This document shows, piece after piece, positions 32,206 to 40,784 of a DNA stretch of 45,810 nt (positions are counted from its first letter, which is position 1; every line of letters begins with the position of its first letter). The notes below the pieces were generated by a model. The model was not told where the DNA came from. It did no database searches and was given only the letters and a program-made list of their open reading frames with translations. The stretch lies in NCBI GenBank assembly GCA_016932435.1, contig JAFGCW010000050.1, forward strand, positions 1 to 45,810. Direction: 5' to 3'. Source of the stretch: Dehalococcoidales bacterium (GTDB lineage Bacteria > Chloroflexota > Dehalococcoidia > Dehalococcoidales > UBA2162). The translations under genes and the position numbers were made by a program.

Positions 32206-32547
32206 TACTGTGCTTAATATCACATTAATCATATGCGGGATAGCTTAAGCTGAATAAAAAAAGTATGTCGAAGCTGCTTTATAAAAATCACAGGTGAGAT
32301 ATATGAAAATCTATAAAAACGGTTGAATTTTTGAGATATCAGTCGGTATATATCGTGTTACTTTTTTGTGGTAATCCGTAAAGTATTCTTATCGATGTTG
32401 ACGGAAATACACTGTGGTGGGAGAATGATGATGCTCCGAGTAACTAGAGTAATTTATTACTAATCAGGAAAGAAGCTGAAAGTTAGGGTTAAACCTAAAT
32501 GATGTGACTTGAATGTGAAGTAAGGTATACAAAGGTTACTTGGAGCT
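32206..32547. other. Intergenic region without a recognisable gene
   Basis: AT-rich sequence between the aconitase operon promoter and the end of the fusion gene at 32548. It contains a perfect ten-base palindrome AGCTTAAGCT near 32242 and a 21-codon open stretch (32382-32447) with no start codon. I see no terminator, RNA gene or repeat that I can support. Confidence 0.5.
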
Positions 32548-33993
32548 TTATTTTTTTCCGGATCGTTTGTTAGTATGTTCATAATTGCTGCTAAGTACGC
32601 CAACAAACGGGAGGTTCCTGTACTCTTCTAGAAAGTCCAATCCGTATCCGACAATAAACTCATCCGGTATTTCAAAGCCCCGATACTTAAGAGGAATATC
32701 TATTAGACGCTTTGCTTTTTTATCAAATAATGCGCATACTACCAGTTCGGAAACTCCTTTTTCTTTGATATGACGGGTAATATAGTTTAGTGTTAAACCG
32801 GTATCAATTATATCTTCGACCAGAATAACAGGCTTTCCTTCGATCGGTAAATTAATATCCTTGATAACATTAATTTTATTGGTTGAACCAGAGTCGAAAT
32901 GCGATATTGCCATGAAATCAACGCCAATCGGTATAGTTATTTGTCGCATAAGATCTGCCATGAAACAAAATACTCCACGGAGAACTCCTACCATTATCGG
33001 GTTTTTCCCTGAGTAATCCGCAGATATTTGTGCTGCCAGTTCGTTAATCCTGTCCTGAATTTCAGTACTCGAGTACAAGACTCGACTGACTCCACGACCC
33101 CTGCTTTCCGCAAGAGGCCCAAAACCGAATCTTTGAAGTAAACGGTCATAATCCTTCTTATAGAGAAGCGTGATATTAATATCGGGATTATGTTTCTGCA
33201 GCAGTCTGACCTTTCGGTTCTTTGTAGTAACCAGACTCTGTTTCATGGTAGTTAATTCAATATATAGATCCAGTCCGGGCAGGTAGAAGTCCGGAGTAAA
33301 CATTTCCGTGATCCTGTCATTTTCCCACGATATCGGGAACGAATGGGGTTCGTATACCCATTCAATATTGTAAAAATCCAGTATCTGGGAGAATTCCTTT
33401 TCGCTTGGATGAGCGAATGCTGGCGATCGAGCGTAACGTATTGTCGAAGTATCTTCCTGCGTTATAGATTCTCTTTTTACCTCTACTGTCATATCCCGGA
33501 GTATATGATCATTTATCGCAATTGAGGTGAGATTGGCTACAGAAGTAACGAAGTTCAGGTCCTGTTTTGTGAAATCATAAACCTGTCTGGTATATACACG
33601 AATGCTACCAGCAGCCTTGTTATTAATGATTATGGGAACAGCCATAACGGATCTTATACCGGATTTGTTTACTACCTCGGGGTACTGTATTCGTTCATCG
33701 GTCGTTACGTCGGGTATTATTACCGCTTCCCCGGTTACTACTTCCTTCAGGCTTTGTTCAGGATCGAGGATTCCTTTTACGATAAAGGCCTTCGGCAGCC
33801 CCCAGGAGGAAACATGTATCAGTTTTTTATGCTCAGAATCAAGGAGCAAGAGGGAAGCGGCAGATTCCATCGGCCTGGCAACATTTCGGATAATGCTATC
33901 CAGTACTTCATTCAGTACTTTTTCATTGCTGGAAATCAGGGCAGATATGCGCCTGACAGCTTTATAATATCCACTCTGACGTGATTTCCTCAA
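32548..33993 (-). CDS. GAF domain - nuclease-fold domain - hypoxanthine phosphoribosyltransferase fusion
   Basis: About 481 residues in three parts. Residues about 10-165 are a GAF sensor domain (ASLLLLDSEHKKLIHVSSWG, GIRSVMAVPIIINNKAAGSIRVYT, FVTSVANLTSIAIND). Residues about 205-295 resemble a PD-(D/E)xK nuclease fold: a helix, WVYEPHSFPI, TPDFYLPGLDLYIELTTMK; the Asp and Glu are present but the usual Lys of E-x-K is Thr. Residues about 310-475 are a phosphoribosyltransferase with VGVLRGVFCFMADLMR and the PRPP loop VILVEDIIDTGLTL, closest to hypoxanthine-guanine enzymes. The start is TTG 33993, six bases after GGAGG; the ATG at 34014 overlaps that site. Known salvage enzymes have only the last part (about 180 residues). 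The GAF part may sense a nucleotide. Confidence 0.85.
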   Translation of the reverse strand: MRKSRQSGYYKAVRRISALISSNEKVLNEVLDSIIRNVARPMESAASLLLLDSEHKKLIHVSSWGLPKAFIVKGILDPEQSLKEVVTGEAVIIPDVTTDERIQYPEVVNKSGIRSVMAVPIIINNKAAGSIRVYTRQVYDFTKQDLNFVTSVANLTSIAINDHILRDMTVEVKRESITQEDTSTIRYARSPAFAHPSEKEFSQILDFYNIEWVYEPHSFPISWENDRITEMFTPDFYLPGLDLYIELTTMKQSLVTTKNRKVRLLQKHNPDINITLLYKKDYDRLLQRFGFGPLAESRGRGVSRVLYSSTEIQDRINELAAQISADYSGKNPIMVGVLRGVFCFMADLMRQITIPIGVDFMAISHFDSGSTNKINVIKDINLPIEGKPVILVEDIIDTGLTLNYITRHIKEKGVSELVVCALFDKKAKRLIDIPLKYRGFEIPDEFIVGYGLDFLEEYRNLPFVGVLSSNYEHTNKRSGKK

Positions 33994-34204
33994 AGTTATC
34001 CTCCATATATACACTATGTGGTTGTATGAGGATATTCGGGTTATCTTATAATTGCTATACTAATTTATGTTGGATTGAAAAGCAATAAACCACGGGAATA
34101 AGAATTCAGCAAAATCAGTCAAGAACTGATTTACTTTACCATTTACACTGACCTTACGAGGTGAGAAAACGGACAGTCGGGACAAGATAGAAGCTGTTCA
34201 GCGA

Positions 34205-35077
34205 ATGCAGGACCTGGTAGAAACGCGAATAGCAGAAAGGATTACTCTGCGTATGCTGGCACAAGCGGCCGGATATTCGCCGTGGCACTCGGCTAGAGTC
34301 TTTAAGGAACTGACCGGAAAGACACCGTTCGAGTATATCCGGGCACTCAGGCTGTCCCGGGCAGCCGAGAAGCTCAGGGATAACAGTCCACGAATAGTCG
34401 ATGTCGCTCTTGATTTCGTTTTTGATTCGCACGAAGGGTTTACGAGGGCATTTTCGAAACAGTTCGGGATGAGTCCTAGGGAATATAGTCGGAGTAAACT
34501 GAACCTTCAATTATTCAAACCATCCCGAGCCCGAGAGTATTACCTTGAAGTAAAAAAGAGAGAGGTTATAATGTCTGAACAACAAAATGTGTATCCTGTA
34601 TTCGTACAGGTAGTCGATCGACCTGCACGGAAGCTGATTTTATTACGGGGAAACAAAGCTGAGAACTACTTTGAATACTGTGATGAAGTGGGTTGTGAAA
34701 TCTGGGATACATTAACGGAAGTTAAAGATGCACTGTATGAACCTATCGGGATGTGGATGCCGGAGAACTTGAGAAAACCGGGAACATCGGTGTATTGCCA
34801 GGGTGTAGAAATGCCGGCTGATTATAACGGAGATATGCCTGAAGGATGCGAGATGATAGATCTGCCGCCGTGCAAAATGATGATATTCCAGGGACCCTCC
34901 TACGACGATGATGATTTCAGAGAAGCAATTGGTCAACTCTGGGAAGCCACTAAGGACTATAAACCAGAGAGATACGGGTTTATATGGGCTGACGGAGACG
35001 GCCCGAGATTCCAGCTTTGCCCGGAGGGATATAGGGGGTATATAGAGGGAAGACCTGTAAGGGAAGTGAATACCTAA
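34205..35077 (+). CDS. AraC family regulator with GyrI-like effector domain
   Basis: At least 290 residues. An AraC-type double helix-turn-helix fills residues 1-100 (ITLRMLAQAAGYSPWHSARVFKELTG, then IVDVALDFVFDSHEGFTRAFSKQFGMSPREYSR). After a linker, a GyrI-like small-molecule domain spans about 130-285 (RPARKLILLRG, KPGTSVYCQGVEMP, LPPCKMMIFQGPSYDDDDF, GPRFQLCPEGYRGYIEGRP). Such proteins sense amphipathic or drug-like compounds. Coding similarity continues at least 12 codons above the first ATG (about 34169), and a GAGGTGA site lies at 34158-34164, but only ACG is near it, so the real start may be non-canonical. It is divergent from the GAF-HPRT fusion. A strong terminator follows at 35124-35152. 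Confidence 0.85.
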   Translation: MQDLVETRIAERITLRMLAQAAGYSPWHSARVFKELTGKTPFEYIRALRLSRAAEKLRDNSPRIVDVALDFVFDSHEGFTRAFSKQFGMSPREYSRSKLNLQLFKPSRAREYYLEVKKREVIMSEQQNVYPVFVQVVDRPARKLILLRGNKAENYFEYCDEVGCEIWDTLTEVKDALYEPIGMWMPENLRKPGTSVYCQGVEMPADYNGDMPEGCEMIDLPPCKMMIFQGPSYDDDDFREAIGQLWEATKDYKPERYGFIWADGDGPRFQLCPEGYRGYIEGRPVREVNT

Positions 35078-35123
35078 ACGTCGGATTTAACTATTCTCTA
35101 AATCAGGCTGTGGACAAATACAA

Positions 35124-35152
35124 AAAGGGGGCGAATGAAATTCGCCCCCTTT
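35124..35152. terminator. Bidirectional terminator
   Basis: Stem of 13 pairs, AAAGGGGGCGAAT (35124-35136), loop GAA, ATTCGCCCCCTTT (35140-35152), between the convergent AraC-type gene and the NADH dehydrogenase gene. T/A runs flank both sides. Confidence 0.85.
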
Positions 35153-35171
35153 AATATTCCTGTATTTTAGC

Positions 35172-36410
35172 TTATTTGTTGGATATAATCCTTACACCGT
35201 TGTCTTTCGTGGCGTAGTGCCAGACCCACTCGGCCAGAACCTTGTAACGGCTTCTGGCGCCAACGAGTACGGCAAGGTGAACGACGATCCAGATAACCCA
35301 GGCGATAAAACCTGAAGCTTTGATTCCGTGTACTTCGAGGACTGCCTTACTTCGAGCGATAGTGGCGAGGTTTCCTTTATCGAAGTATTTAAACGGTTCA
35401 CGGTCTCCCTTTGCGATATTTTTCTTGATTATATTAGCAGTATATCGTGCCGGCTGGGTTGCTGCGGGAGCGACTGCCGGTAAGGGTTTACCGTCTCTCA
35501 TAAAAGCTGCAGCGTCACCGATAACGAATACCTCGGGATGTCCTTTAATACTCCAGTCATTTTCAACCAGGACACGTCCACCCCTGTCTGTTTCAGTGTT
35601 CATGGTCTTGATGACTTCGTGTCCCTGGACACCCGCACCCCAGACTATGTTCTGAGTTTCTATAATCTCATCCTTAGTGTGAACACCTTTTTCATCTATA
35701 TTGGTTACCATTGTGTTTAAGCGGACTTTGACACCGATTTTTTCCAGATCCCTGATTGCTCTCTTACTCATACCGGGACTGAAAGCCGGTAGTATCTTGT
35801 CGAGTGCTTCAACGAGCATGACTTTTGCTGCTTTGGGATCGATATCTCTGAAGTCCTCCTTAAGCATTCTCTTCGAAATCTCTGCGAGAGCTCCTGCCGT
35901 TTCAACTCCGGCAGGTCCTCCGCCAACGACGACGAAGGTAAGAAGTTTCTCGATTTCTTTAGGATCCGTAGCCATTTCAGCTTTCTCAAATGAAAGGAGC
36001 ATTTTTTCGCGAATCGTCAGGGCATCCCTGAGAGTTTTTAAGCCCGGGGCGTACTCTGCCCATTCGTCATGACCGAAGTAGGATGCCCGGGAGCCGATAG
36101 AAACGATAAGGTAATCATAGTCGAAGGTATATTCATCCGTGCGTACCTGTTTCTTTTCGACATCGATATTGGTGACTTCTCCGAGTACTACCCGGCAGTT
36201 CTTGACCTTCTTCAATAATTGCCTGATAGGGATAGCGATATCCCCTGGGGACATCGCTGCAGCAGCCACCTGATAGAGAACGGGCAGAAAAAGATTGTGG
36301 TTGGTTTTGTCTATGAGGGTAACTTCGAAGTCTGTACCTTTGAATGCTTTAGCGGCCGTGACTCCACCAAATCCGCCACCAAGAATTACAACTTTTTTCC
36401 CCATATGCAT
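35172..36410 (-). CDS. ndh: Type II NADH:quinone oxidoreductase (NDH-2)
   Basis: A 412-residue flavoprotein that passes electrons from NADH to quinone without pumping ions. The FAD fold is GGGFGGVTAAKAF at residues 10-22 and the NADH fold FVVVGGGPAGVETAGAL near 160-175. Typical segments are LYQVAAAAMSPGDIAIPIR, NIVWGAGVQG, EVFVIGDAAAF and AVAPAATQPARYTANII. The C-terminal helix region (SGFIAWVIWIVVHLAVLVGARSRY) is the membrane anchor. The family-typical C-terminal tail is present, so the protein is full length. It stands alone. Presence of NDH-2 implies a quinone pool or use against oxidative stress in this otherwise anaerobic-looking set. Family certainty is high; a sulphide:quinone role is unlikely because the conserved cysteines of that group are absent. 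Confidence 0.92.
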   Translation of the reverse strand: MHMGKKVVILGGGFGGVTAAKAFKGTDFEVTLIDKTNHNLFLPVLYQVAAAAMSPGDIAIPIRQLLKKVKNCRVVLGEVTNIDVEKKQVRTDEYTFDYDYLIVSIGSRASYFGHDEWAEYAPGLKTLRDALTIREKMLLSFEKAEMATDPKEIEKLLTFVVVGGGPAGVETAGALAEISKRMLKEDFRDIDPKAAKVMLVEALDKILPAFSPGMSKRAIRDLEKIGVKVRLNTMVTNIDEKGVHTKDEIIETQNIVWGAGVQGHEVIKTMNTETDRGGRVLVENDWSIKGHPEVFVIGDAAAFMRDGKPLPAVAPAATQPARYTANIIKKNIAKGDREPFKYFDKGNLATIARSKAVLEVHGIKASGFIAWVIWIVVHLAVLVGARSRYKVLAEWVWHYATKDNGVRIISNK

Positions 36411-36621
36411 ATATTCCTTTTAGTATAGATTGGAAAAGATACACAACAGCAGCTCTTACACCTCTTCCCGCAGTATTATACTATATAAACACCAGTTAGA
36501 AACCTGTGAATATACCCTATTTATTTTCAGGTGATTACACCTAATGGTAACTACGGGTATCCACCCGGATCAGTCAGAATATAGTAACAGGATACGCAAG
36601 ATCATTACCCGGAAGTGTATT

Positions 36622-36651
36622 TTGACAGATTATTAGAGCAATACTTAAGAT
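36622..36651 (+). promoter_or_regulatory. Promoter of the HAD phosphatase/aldo-keto reductase pair
   Basis: Plus strand TTGACA (36622-36627), 18-base spacer, TAAGAT (36646-36651). The predicted start (36657-36660) coincides with the ATG at 36659, and no ribosome site precedes it, so the message may be leaderless. Confidence 0.55.
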
Positions 36652-36658
36652 AGAGTAT

Positions 36659-37423
36659 ATGGTTACCTCGTTCCGCAATATAAACCTTGATCTTGCAAAG
36701 AAAATAAAACTGATAATGACGGATGTTGATGGTACTCTTCTTGCTAGAGGAAACACCCTGAGCCACGAAGTTGCCGAATCTCTATACGCACTCCAGCAAG
36801 CTGGTATTGTCATCGGACTGGTTTCAGGCAGAACACTTTCTTTACTGGAGTCTATGTCGGAGGAATTTAATCTTACCGGACCGATAATCGCTGAAAACGG
36901 CGCGATAGCAAAACTTTCACCTAGCGGCGACTTTGTGGAACTCGGGTATTCGAGACAACCGGCGATCGATGCTCTGAATACTTTAAAGGAACTGTATCCT
37001 GGAGTTATACGAGAACGAGAAGATAATGCCGAACGTTTTAAAGATATTGTAATATGGGCGGATGGTGTTTCTATTGAAGAGATTAGAAATCGAATAAAAC
37101 CAACTCAGCTACTCGATTCCGGGTACATACTTCACCTGATGCAGGAAGGAATCAATAAAGGGAAAACGTTGGTGAAGGTACTCGATGAGATGAAAGAATA
37201 TACCCATGATGAGGTTATGGTGTTCGGAGATTCCGCTACGGACCTGTCATTATTCGAGATGTTTCCGAATAATGTCCTTGTTGTCAATCCCGGCCTGCCG
37301 GAGGGGCAGGCCGAGTTTATAAAGAAAAAGGCTGCCTATGTGAGTGAAAAACAATATGGGGAAGGCTTTTTAGAAGTTGCTTTACATATTGTTAATTTAC
37401 TCAACAAAAGAGCCGCTGCATAG
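36659..37423 (+). CDS. HAD superfamily hydrolase (Cof/phosphoglycolate phosphatase-like)
   Basis: A 254-residue haloacid-dehalogenase phosphatase. Motif I is D22-V-D24-G-T, motif II VSGRT, motif III the Lys in INKGKTL, and motif IV VFGDSATDLSLFEMF. The insertion between motifs II and III (about residues 80-180) is a C2-type cap, as in Cof-like sugar phosphatases and archaeal phosphoglycolate phosphatase; the length of about 250 fits those. It starts at ATG 36659, which may lie at the very 5' end of the message. The aldo/keto reductase follows 12 bases later, so the two are cotranscribed. The substrate is a small phosphate ester, not further known. Confidence 0.85.
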   Translation: MVTSFRNINLDLAKKIKLIMTDVDGTLLARGNTLSHEVAESLYALQQAGIVIGLVSGRTLSLLESMSEEFNLTGPIIAENGAIAKLSPSGDFVELGYSRQPAIDALNTLKELYPGVIREREDNAERFKDIVIWADGVSIEEIRNRIKPTQLLDSGYILHLMQEGINKGKTLVKVLDEMKEYTHDEVMVFGDSATDLSLFEMFPNNVLVVNPGLPEGQAEFIKKKAAYVSEKQYGEGFLEVALHIVNLLNKRAAA

Positions 37424-37435
37424 GGAGGAAGGAAA

Positions 37436-38587
37436 ATGAAGTATCGCAAATTTGGGAAGCTGGATTGGGAAGTCTCAGTACTCGGATTCGGAGCAATGAG
37501 ATTACCTCAGACCAGCGAGAATATGGGTGATGTGGACGAAGAAGAATCGATACGTATGATACGGTACGCAATAGACCGGGGTGTGAATTACCTCGACTCA
37601 GCATACCTGTATCACATGGGGAAAAGCGAGCCGATAATTGCCAGGGCACTCGAAGACGGTTACCGGGAAAAAGTACGCATAGCGACCAAACTACCGGTGA
37701 GAATGGTGGAATCAGCCGATAAATTCGACGATTACCTGAACGAGCAGATGGAGAGGCTTAAGACGAAAAAGCTGGACTTCTACCTGTTGCATGGATTGAA
37801 CGGTGAAAGCTGGCCGAAGGTAAGGGACTGGGGAATACTCGACTGGGCGAATGAAAAACTGGCTGAGGGTAAGTTCTCTTATTTTGGTTTTTCATTCCAT
37901 GATGATTACGATGTGTTCAAAGATATTATTGATTCCTATGATAACTGGACGATGTGCCAGATACAGTATAACTACATGGATAAAGATTACCAGGCAGGAA
38001 GAAGGGGAGTTGAGTACGCGGCAGAGAAAGGCCTGGCGATAGTTGTAATGGAGCCGTTAAGGGGCGGGTCACTGACACAGGAAACTCCTGAATCGATAAC
38101 TAAAATTTGGAATGAAGCGCCGGTAAAACGCAGTCCGGCTGAATGGGGCTTAATGTGGGTGTGGAACCAGCCCGAGATAACGATCGCATTAAGCGGTATG
38201 AGTACCATGGAGCAGGTGGTAGAGAATACGGAAATTGCCGGTCGTGCCGAACCGGGGTTGCTGACACCAGAGGAACTTGGGATTATCGATCGGGTTAGTG
38301 AAGCGTATCGCAGCCTGAGACCGATACCTTGTACCGGCTGTGCTTACTGCATGCCGTGCCCGAATGGGGTAGAGATCCCACAGATATTCCAGATATATAA
38401 CGACGCCAAAATGTATAACAATATACACATGGGGCGTTTTCGCTACCAGATGACGGATATGTTGAAAGAAGAACAGCGTGGTGATCAATGTATAGAGTGC
38501 GGCCAATGCCTTGAAGCCTGTCCGCAATCGATAGAAATCCCGGACTGGCTTAAGAAAGCCCATGAGGAATTGATACAACCTCAGTAG
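37436..38587 (+). CDS. Aldo/keto reductase with C-terminal ferredoxin-like domain
   Basis: A 383-residue protein. Residues 1-275 form the aldo/keto reductase barrel, with RKFGKLDWEVSVLGFGAMRLP, the catalytic Asp-Tyr region in NYLDSAYLYHMGKSE, the Lys in RIATKLP and the His in FYLLHGLNG. Residues about 300-375 hold two cysteine groups, CTGCAYCMPCP and CIECGQCLEACP, typical for 4Fe-4S binding. This fused class is common in anaerobes and probably exchanges electrons between NAD(P)H and an Fe-S partner. The start has GGGAGGAAGGA upstream. It follows the phosphatase by 12 bases and ends before a strong terminator at 38610-38638. Confidence 0.9.
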   Translation: MKYRKFGKLDWEVSVLGFGAMRLPQTSENMGDVDEEESIRMIRYAIDRGVNYLDSAYLYHMGKSEPIIARALEDGYREKVRIATKLPVRMVESADKFDDYLNEQMERLKTKKLDFYLLHGLNGESWPKVRDWGILDWANEKLAEGKFSYFGFSFHDDYDVFKDIIDSYDNWTMCQIQYNYMDKDYQAGRRGVEYAAEKGLAIVVMEPLRGGSLTQETPESITKIWNEAPVKRSPAEWGLMWVWNQPEITIALSGMSTMEQVVENTEIAGRAEPGLLTPEELGIIDRVSEAYRSLRPIPCTGCAYCMPCPNGVEIPQIFQIYNDAKMYNNIHMGRFRYQMTDMLKEEQRGDQCIECGQCLEACPQSIEIPDWLKKAHEELIQPQ

Positions 38588-38609
38588 TAACTATTCATGA
38601 TGAAATGGA

Positions 38610-38638
38610 AAGGTGTCCCGGTAGCACCGGGACACCTT
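38610..38638. terminator. Bidirectional terminator
   Basis: A perfect 13-base stem AAGGTGTCCCGGT (38610-38622), loop AGC, ACCGGGACACCTT (38626-38638), followed by ATTTGTCTT. It separates the aldo/keto reductase from the convergent ABC exporter operon. Confidence 0.86.
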
Positions 38639-38658
38639 ATTTGTCTTGATTAATTTTA

Positions 38659-39732
38659 TTAGACTGAAAACTGGCTGGATCTTCTCAGTACAAAGATGAA
38701 GATTATAAAGATAACCACATCTATGCCGAGTAGAATCAGTGTATTACCGGCTATCTGCGACCATCCTGCACCCTTTTGGGTGATATTCATGAGGGGTTCC
38801 AGCATATAGTAAGTCGGAAAGATTCTTCCAATCCATTGCGGAATCGCCGGGAACATATATATGAATCCCGGACCGACTAGAAGTATAGCCGAAGTCTTCC
38901 ATATAGCGAATAAAGTGGATATATCCTTGAGAAGGGCACCAAAAATCAAGCCTATTTCCACAGCCATAACACCTCCCAGCGCTAGGATCATGATAAGGAG
39001 AAATGGGTGAATGCCGAGAGCTTTATTGACCAGGAGGACTATTATCCCAACCGAGAGGCTCATGAGAAAACCAAGGAACCCTTTCGCGATAAAGACATCA
39101 ATTACGCTCGTGGGAGTTACTATCAATGCAGTCATTGTTCTCTTGATCTTTTCATCGATAAGTGATGTTGCCGGGATAAACACACCGCCGAGGAATACGG
39201 CAAAAACCATCAGAAGAGGAAGGACACGTACACTCCATGGGATTACTTCTTTGTCACCAAGTGATATGGAATTGATATCAACGGGAGACTCCTGTCCGGC
39301 CAGTTCTCTAATCATATTGGTGATTGTTATCGTCAGGATAGTACGATTCTTTGCCTGGCTTTCACCCCAGATATAGGCGTCGATCTCGACATATTCTCTG
39401 TTTTTAATGGACTCATCCAGTCCGACGGGTACTATTATCCCCATATCTACCGCGCCGTCTTCCACGGCTTTTCTAATCGCAGATTCATCGGTATATTCGC
39501 GGTATTTGATAGACTCGTATTGCTCGAGCATCGATGTCAGGCTTGAATCGCCGTTGTATTCATCGAGGTTCAATACACCGAGTCTCGGTTTTTCACTTGT
39601 GAGTGTCCCGAAAATAGCTGCCAGAACAAATGAAAATATAATAGGCATGACGATCGCCCAAACGAACATGAATCCCCTGGGTCCCTGGAATAATTCTTTC
39701 TTAAACAGGATACCGATACGTCGTAAGTTCAT
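38659..39732 (-). CDS. ABC-2 type transporter permease (second)
   Basis: A 357-residue ABC-2 permease. The first transmembrane helix is at about 20-42 (FMFVWAIVMPIIFSFVLAAIF), then an extracytoplasmic loop of about 130 residues, then a run of helices (VLPLLMVFAVFLGGVFIPATSLIDE, FLMSLSVGIIVLLVNKAL, LLIMILALGGVMAVEIGLIFGALLKD, ILLVGPGFIYMFPAIPQ, LILLGIDVVIFIIFIFVL). This six-helix form with a large loop is the YhhJ/DrrB-like exporter type. Its start overlaps the stop of the upstream permease (ATGA), so the two make a heterodimer with the ATPase. It probably exports lipids, antibiotics or drugs. Confidence 0.88.
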   Translation of the reverse strand: MNLRRIGILFKKELFQGPRGFMFVWAIVMPIIFSFVLAAIFGTLTSEKPRLGVLNLDEYNGDSSLTSMLEQYESIKYREYTDESAIRKAVEDGAVDMGIIVPVGLDESIKNREYVEIDAYIWGESQAKNRTILTITITNMIRELAGQESPVDINSISLGDKEVIPWSVRVLPLLMVFAVFLGGVFIPATSLIDEKIKRTMTALIVTPTSVIDVFIAKGFLGFLMSLSVGIIVLLVNKALGIHPFLLIMILALGGVMAVEIGLIFGALLKDISTLFAIWKTSAILLVGPGFIYMFPAIPQWIGRIFPTYYMLEPLMNITQKGAGWSQIAGNTLILLGIDVVIFIIFIFVLRRSSQFSV

Positions 39733-40784
39733 AGGGCTTTCCTCCTTATTCCAAGGATGCCGATCCAGAAGAACGCAAGGCTAAATACAAGGAGTATTAC
39801 TATATTGGTCCATATGTCTTCCCATCCGGCTCCGAAGCCGGATACATTATGGACCATTTCAACCAGGTAGTAGGACGGTATGAATTTTATCCAGCCGGTA
39901 ACGGCACCGGGGAACATGACGCCGAAAGCAGGGATCACAAGGATAATGAAGAAAATCATTCCCCAGGCAAGGACCGACATGAAGTCCCTGGCTACTGAGC
40001 CGATTAAGAATCCGATGGCTGTTGTCATGATTGCACCAAGCAATAGTGCCAGTACTATTATAAGCGGCTGCTGATTCAGACCTCCGACTATTGCCATAAA
40101 AAGTACGCCCTGGGTAAAAGCCAGTCCAATACCAAATAAACCTTTTCCAACGAACATCTCGCTTACTGACATCGGTGTTATAAGCAATGCACGGGCGGTA
40201 CCATTTTCAAGTTCCTCAGCAATGAGATTAGCGAGACCGAATGTCTCGAACAATATCAGAAATATAGCCAGCATGGGACGAATACGGTCGCGTGGTGGTA
40301 TCTGCATCCCGACCATGTCATCACCAATGATTTGCTCCTTGATACTGACGGGAAGAGGTTGACCAGCAAACTGGTATGTAAATTCTCTGATGATTGCCGT
40401 AACACTGTCTTTAATTTCTTGAGGAACATCTGCAGCAACATAAAGATTGATATCCGGAGTATCCCCTGAGGCCAAAGCTTCCATGAAATCGGCTGAAAGA
40501 ACGATTCCGGCCGTATAATTACCTGCAATTACACCTTCAGCGAGGATCTCATCCGATTCAACCGGTATGAATTCCAGACCTTCAACTGACACCTGAGTAA
40601 AACCGGGGATATCTATCGGAGAATATATTCCGATTTCAAGTGTCTCATCTACGGAATTCGGCATAAGGAAATAGAAACCTATATAGACAATAATTCCCAG
40701 TACTGTTATTACCGCGATGAAACGGTTCCTGAAGTAGAGTGAAAAATCTTTAGCGATAAGGGCTTTGATTCGTCCCCAGTTCAT
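39729..40784 (-). CDS. ABC-2 type transporter permease (first)
   Basis: A 351-residue ABC-2 permease homologous to the next gene. It has an N-terminal helix (FIAVITVLGIIVYIGFYFLM), a large extracytoplasmic loop (about 45-170), and five later helices, including ILFETFGLANLIAEELENGTARALLITPMSVSEM, FMAIVGGLNQQPLIIVLALLLGAIMTTAIGFLIGSV and WGMIFFIILVIPAFGVMFPG. The element RALLITPMSVSEMFVGK after helix two is the coupling segment that meets the ATPase. Start and stop overlap neighbouring genes by four bases on each side, showing one translationally coupled operon of ATPase, permease, permease. Confidence 0.88.
   Translation of the reverse strand: MNWGRIKALIAKDFSLYFRNRFIAVITVLGIIVYIGFYFLMPNSVDETLEIGIYSPIDIPGFTQVSVEGLEFIPVESDEILAEGVIAGNYTAGIVLSADFMEALASGDTPDINLYVAADVPQEIKDSVTAIIREFTYQFAGQPLPVSIKEQIIGDDMVGMQIPPRDRIRPMLAIFLILFETFGLANLIAEELENGTARALLITPMSVSEMFVGKGLFGIGLAFTQGVLFMAIVGGLNQQPLIIVLALLLGAIMTTAIGFLIGSVARDFMSVLAWGMIFFIILVIPAFGVMFPGAVTGWIKFIPSYYLVEMVHNVSGFGAGWEDIWTNIVILLVFSLAFFWIGILGIRRKAL

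Noticed and set aside
32242..32251. Palindrome AGCTTAAGCT as an operator or terminator
   Set aside because: Short, with no T-run and no nearby promoter element; easily expected by chance in AT-rich sequence.
32382..32447. A short open stretch reading ILIDVDGNTLWWENDDAPSN, as a possible gene remnant
   Set aside because: No start codon, stops on both sides, and only 21 codons; not enough to support a pseudogene.
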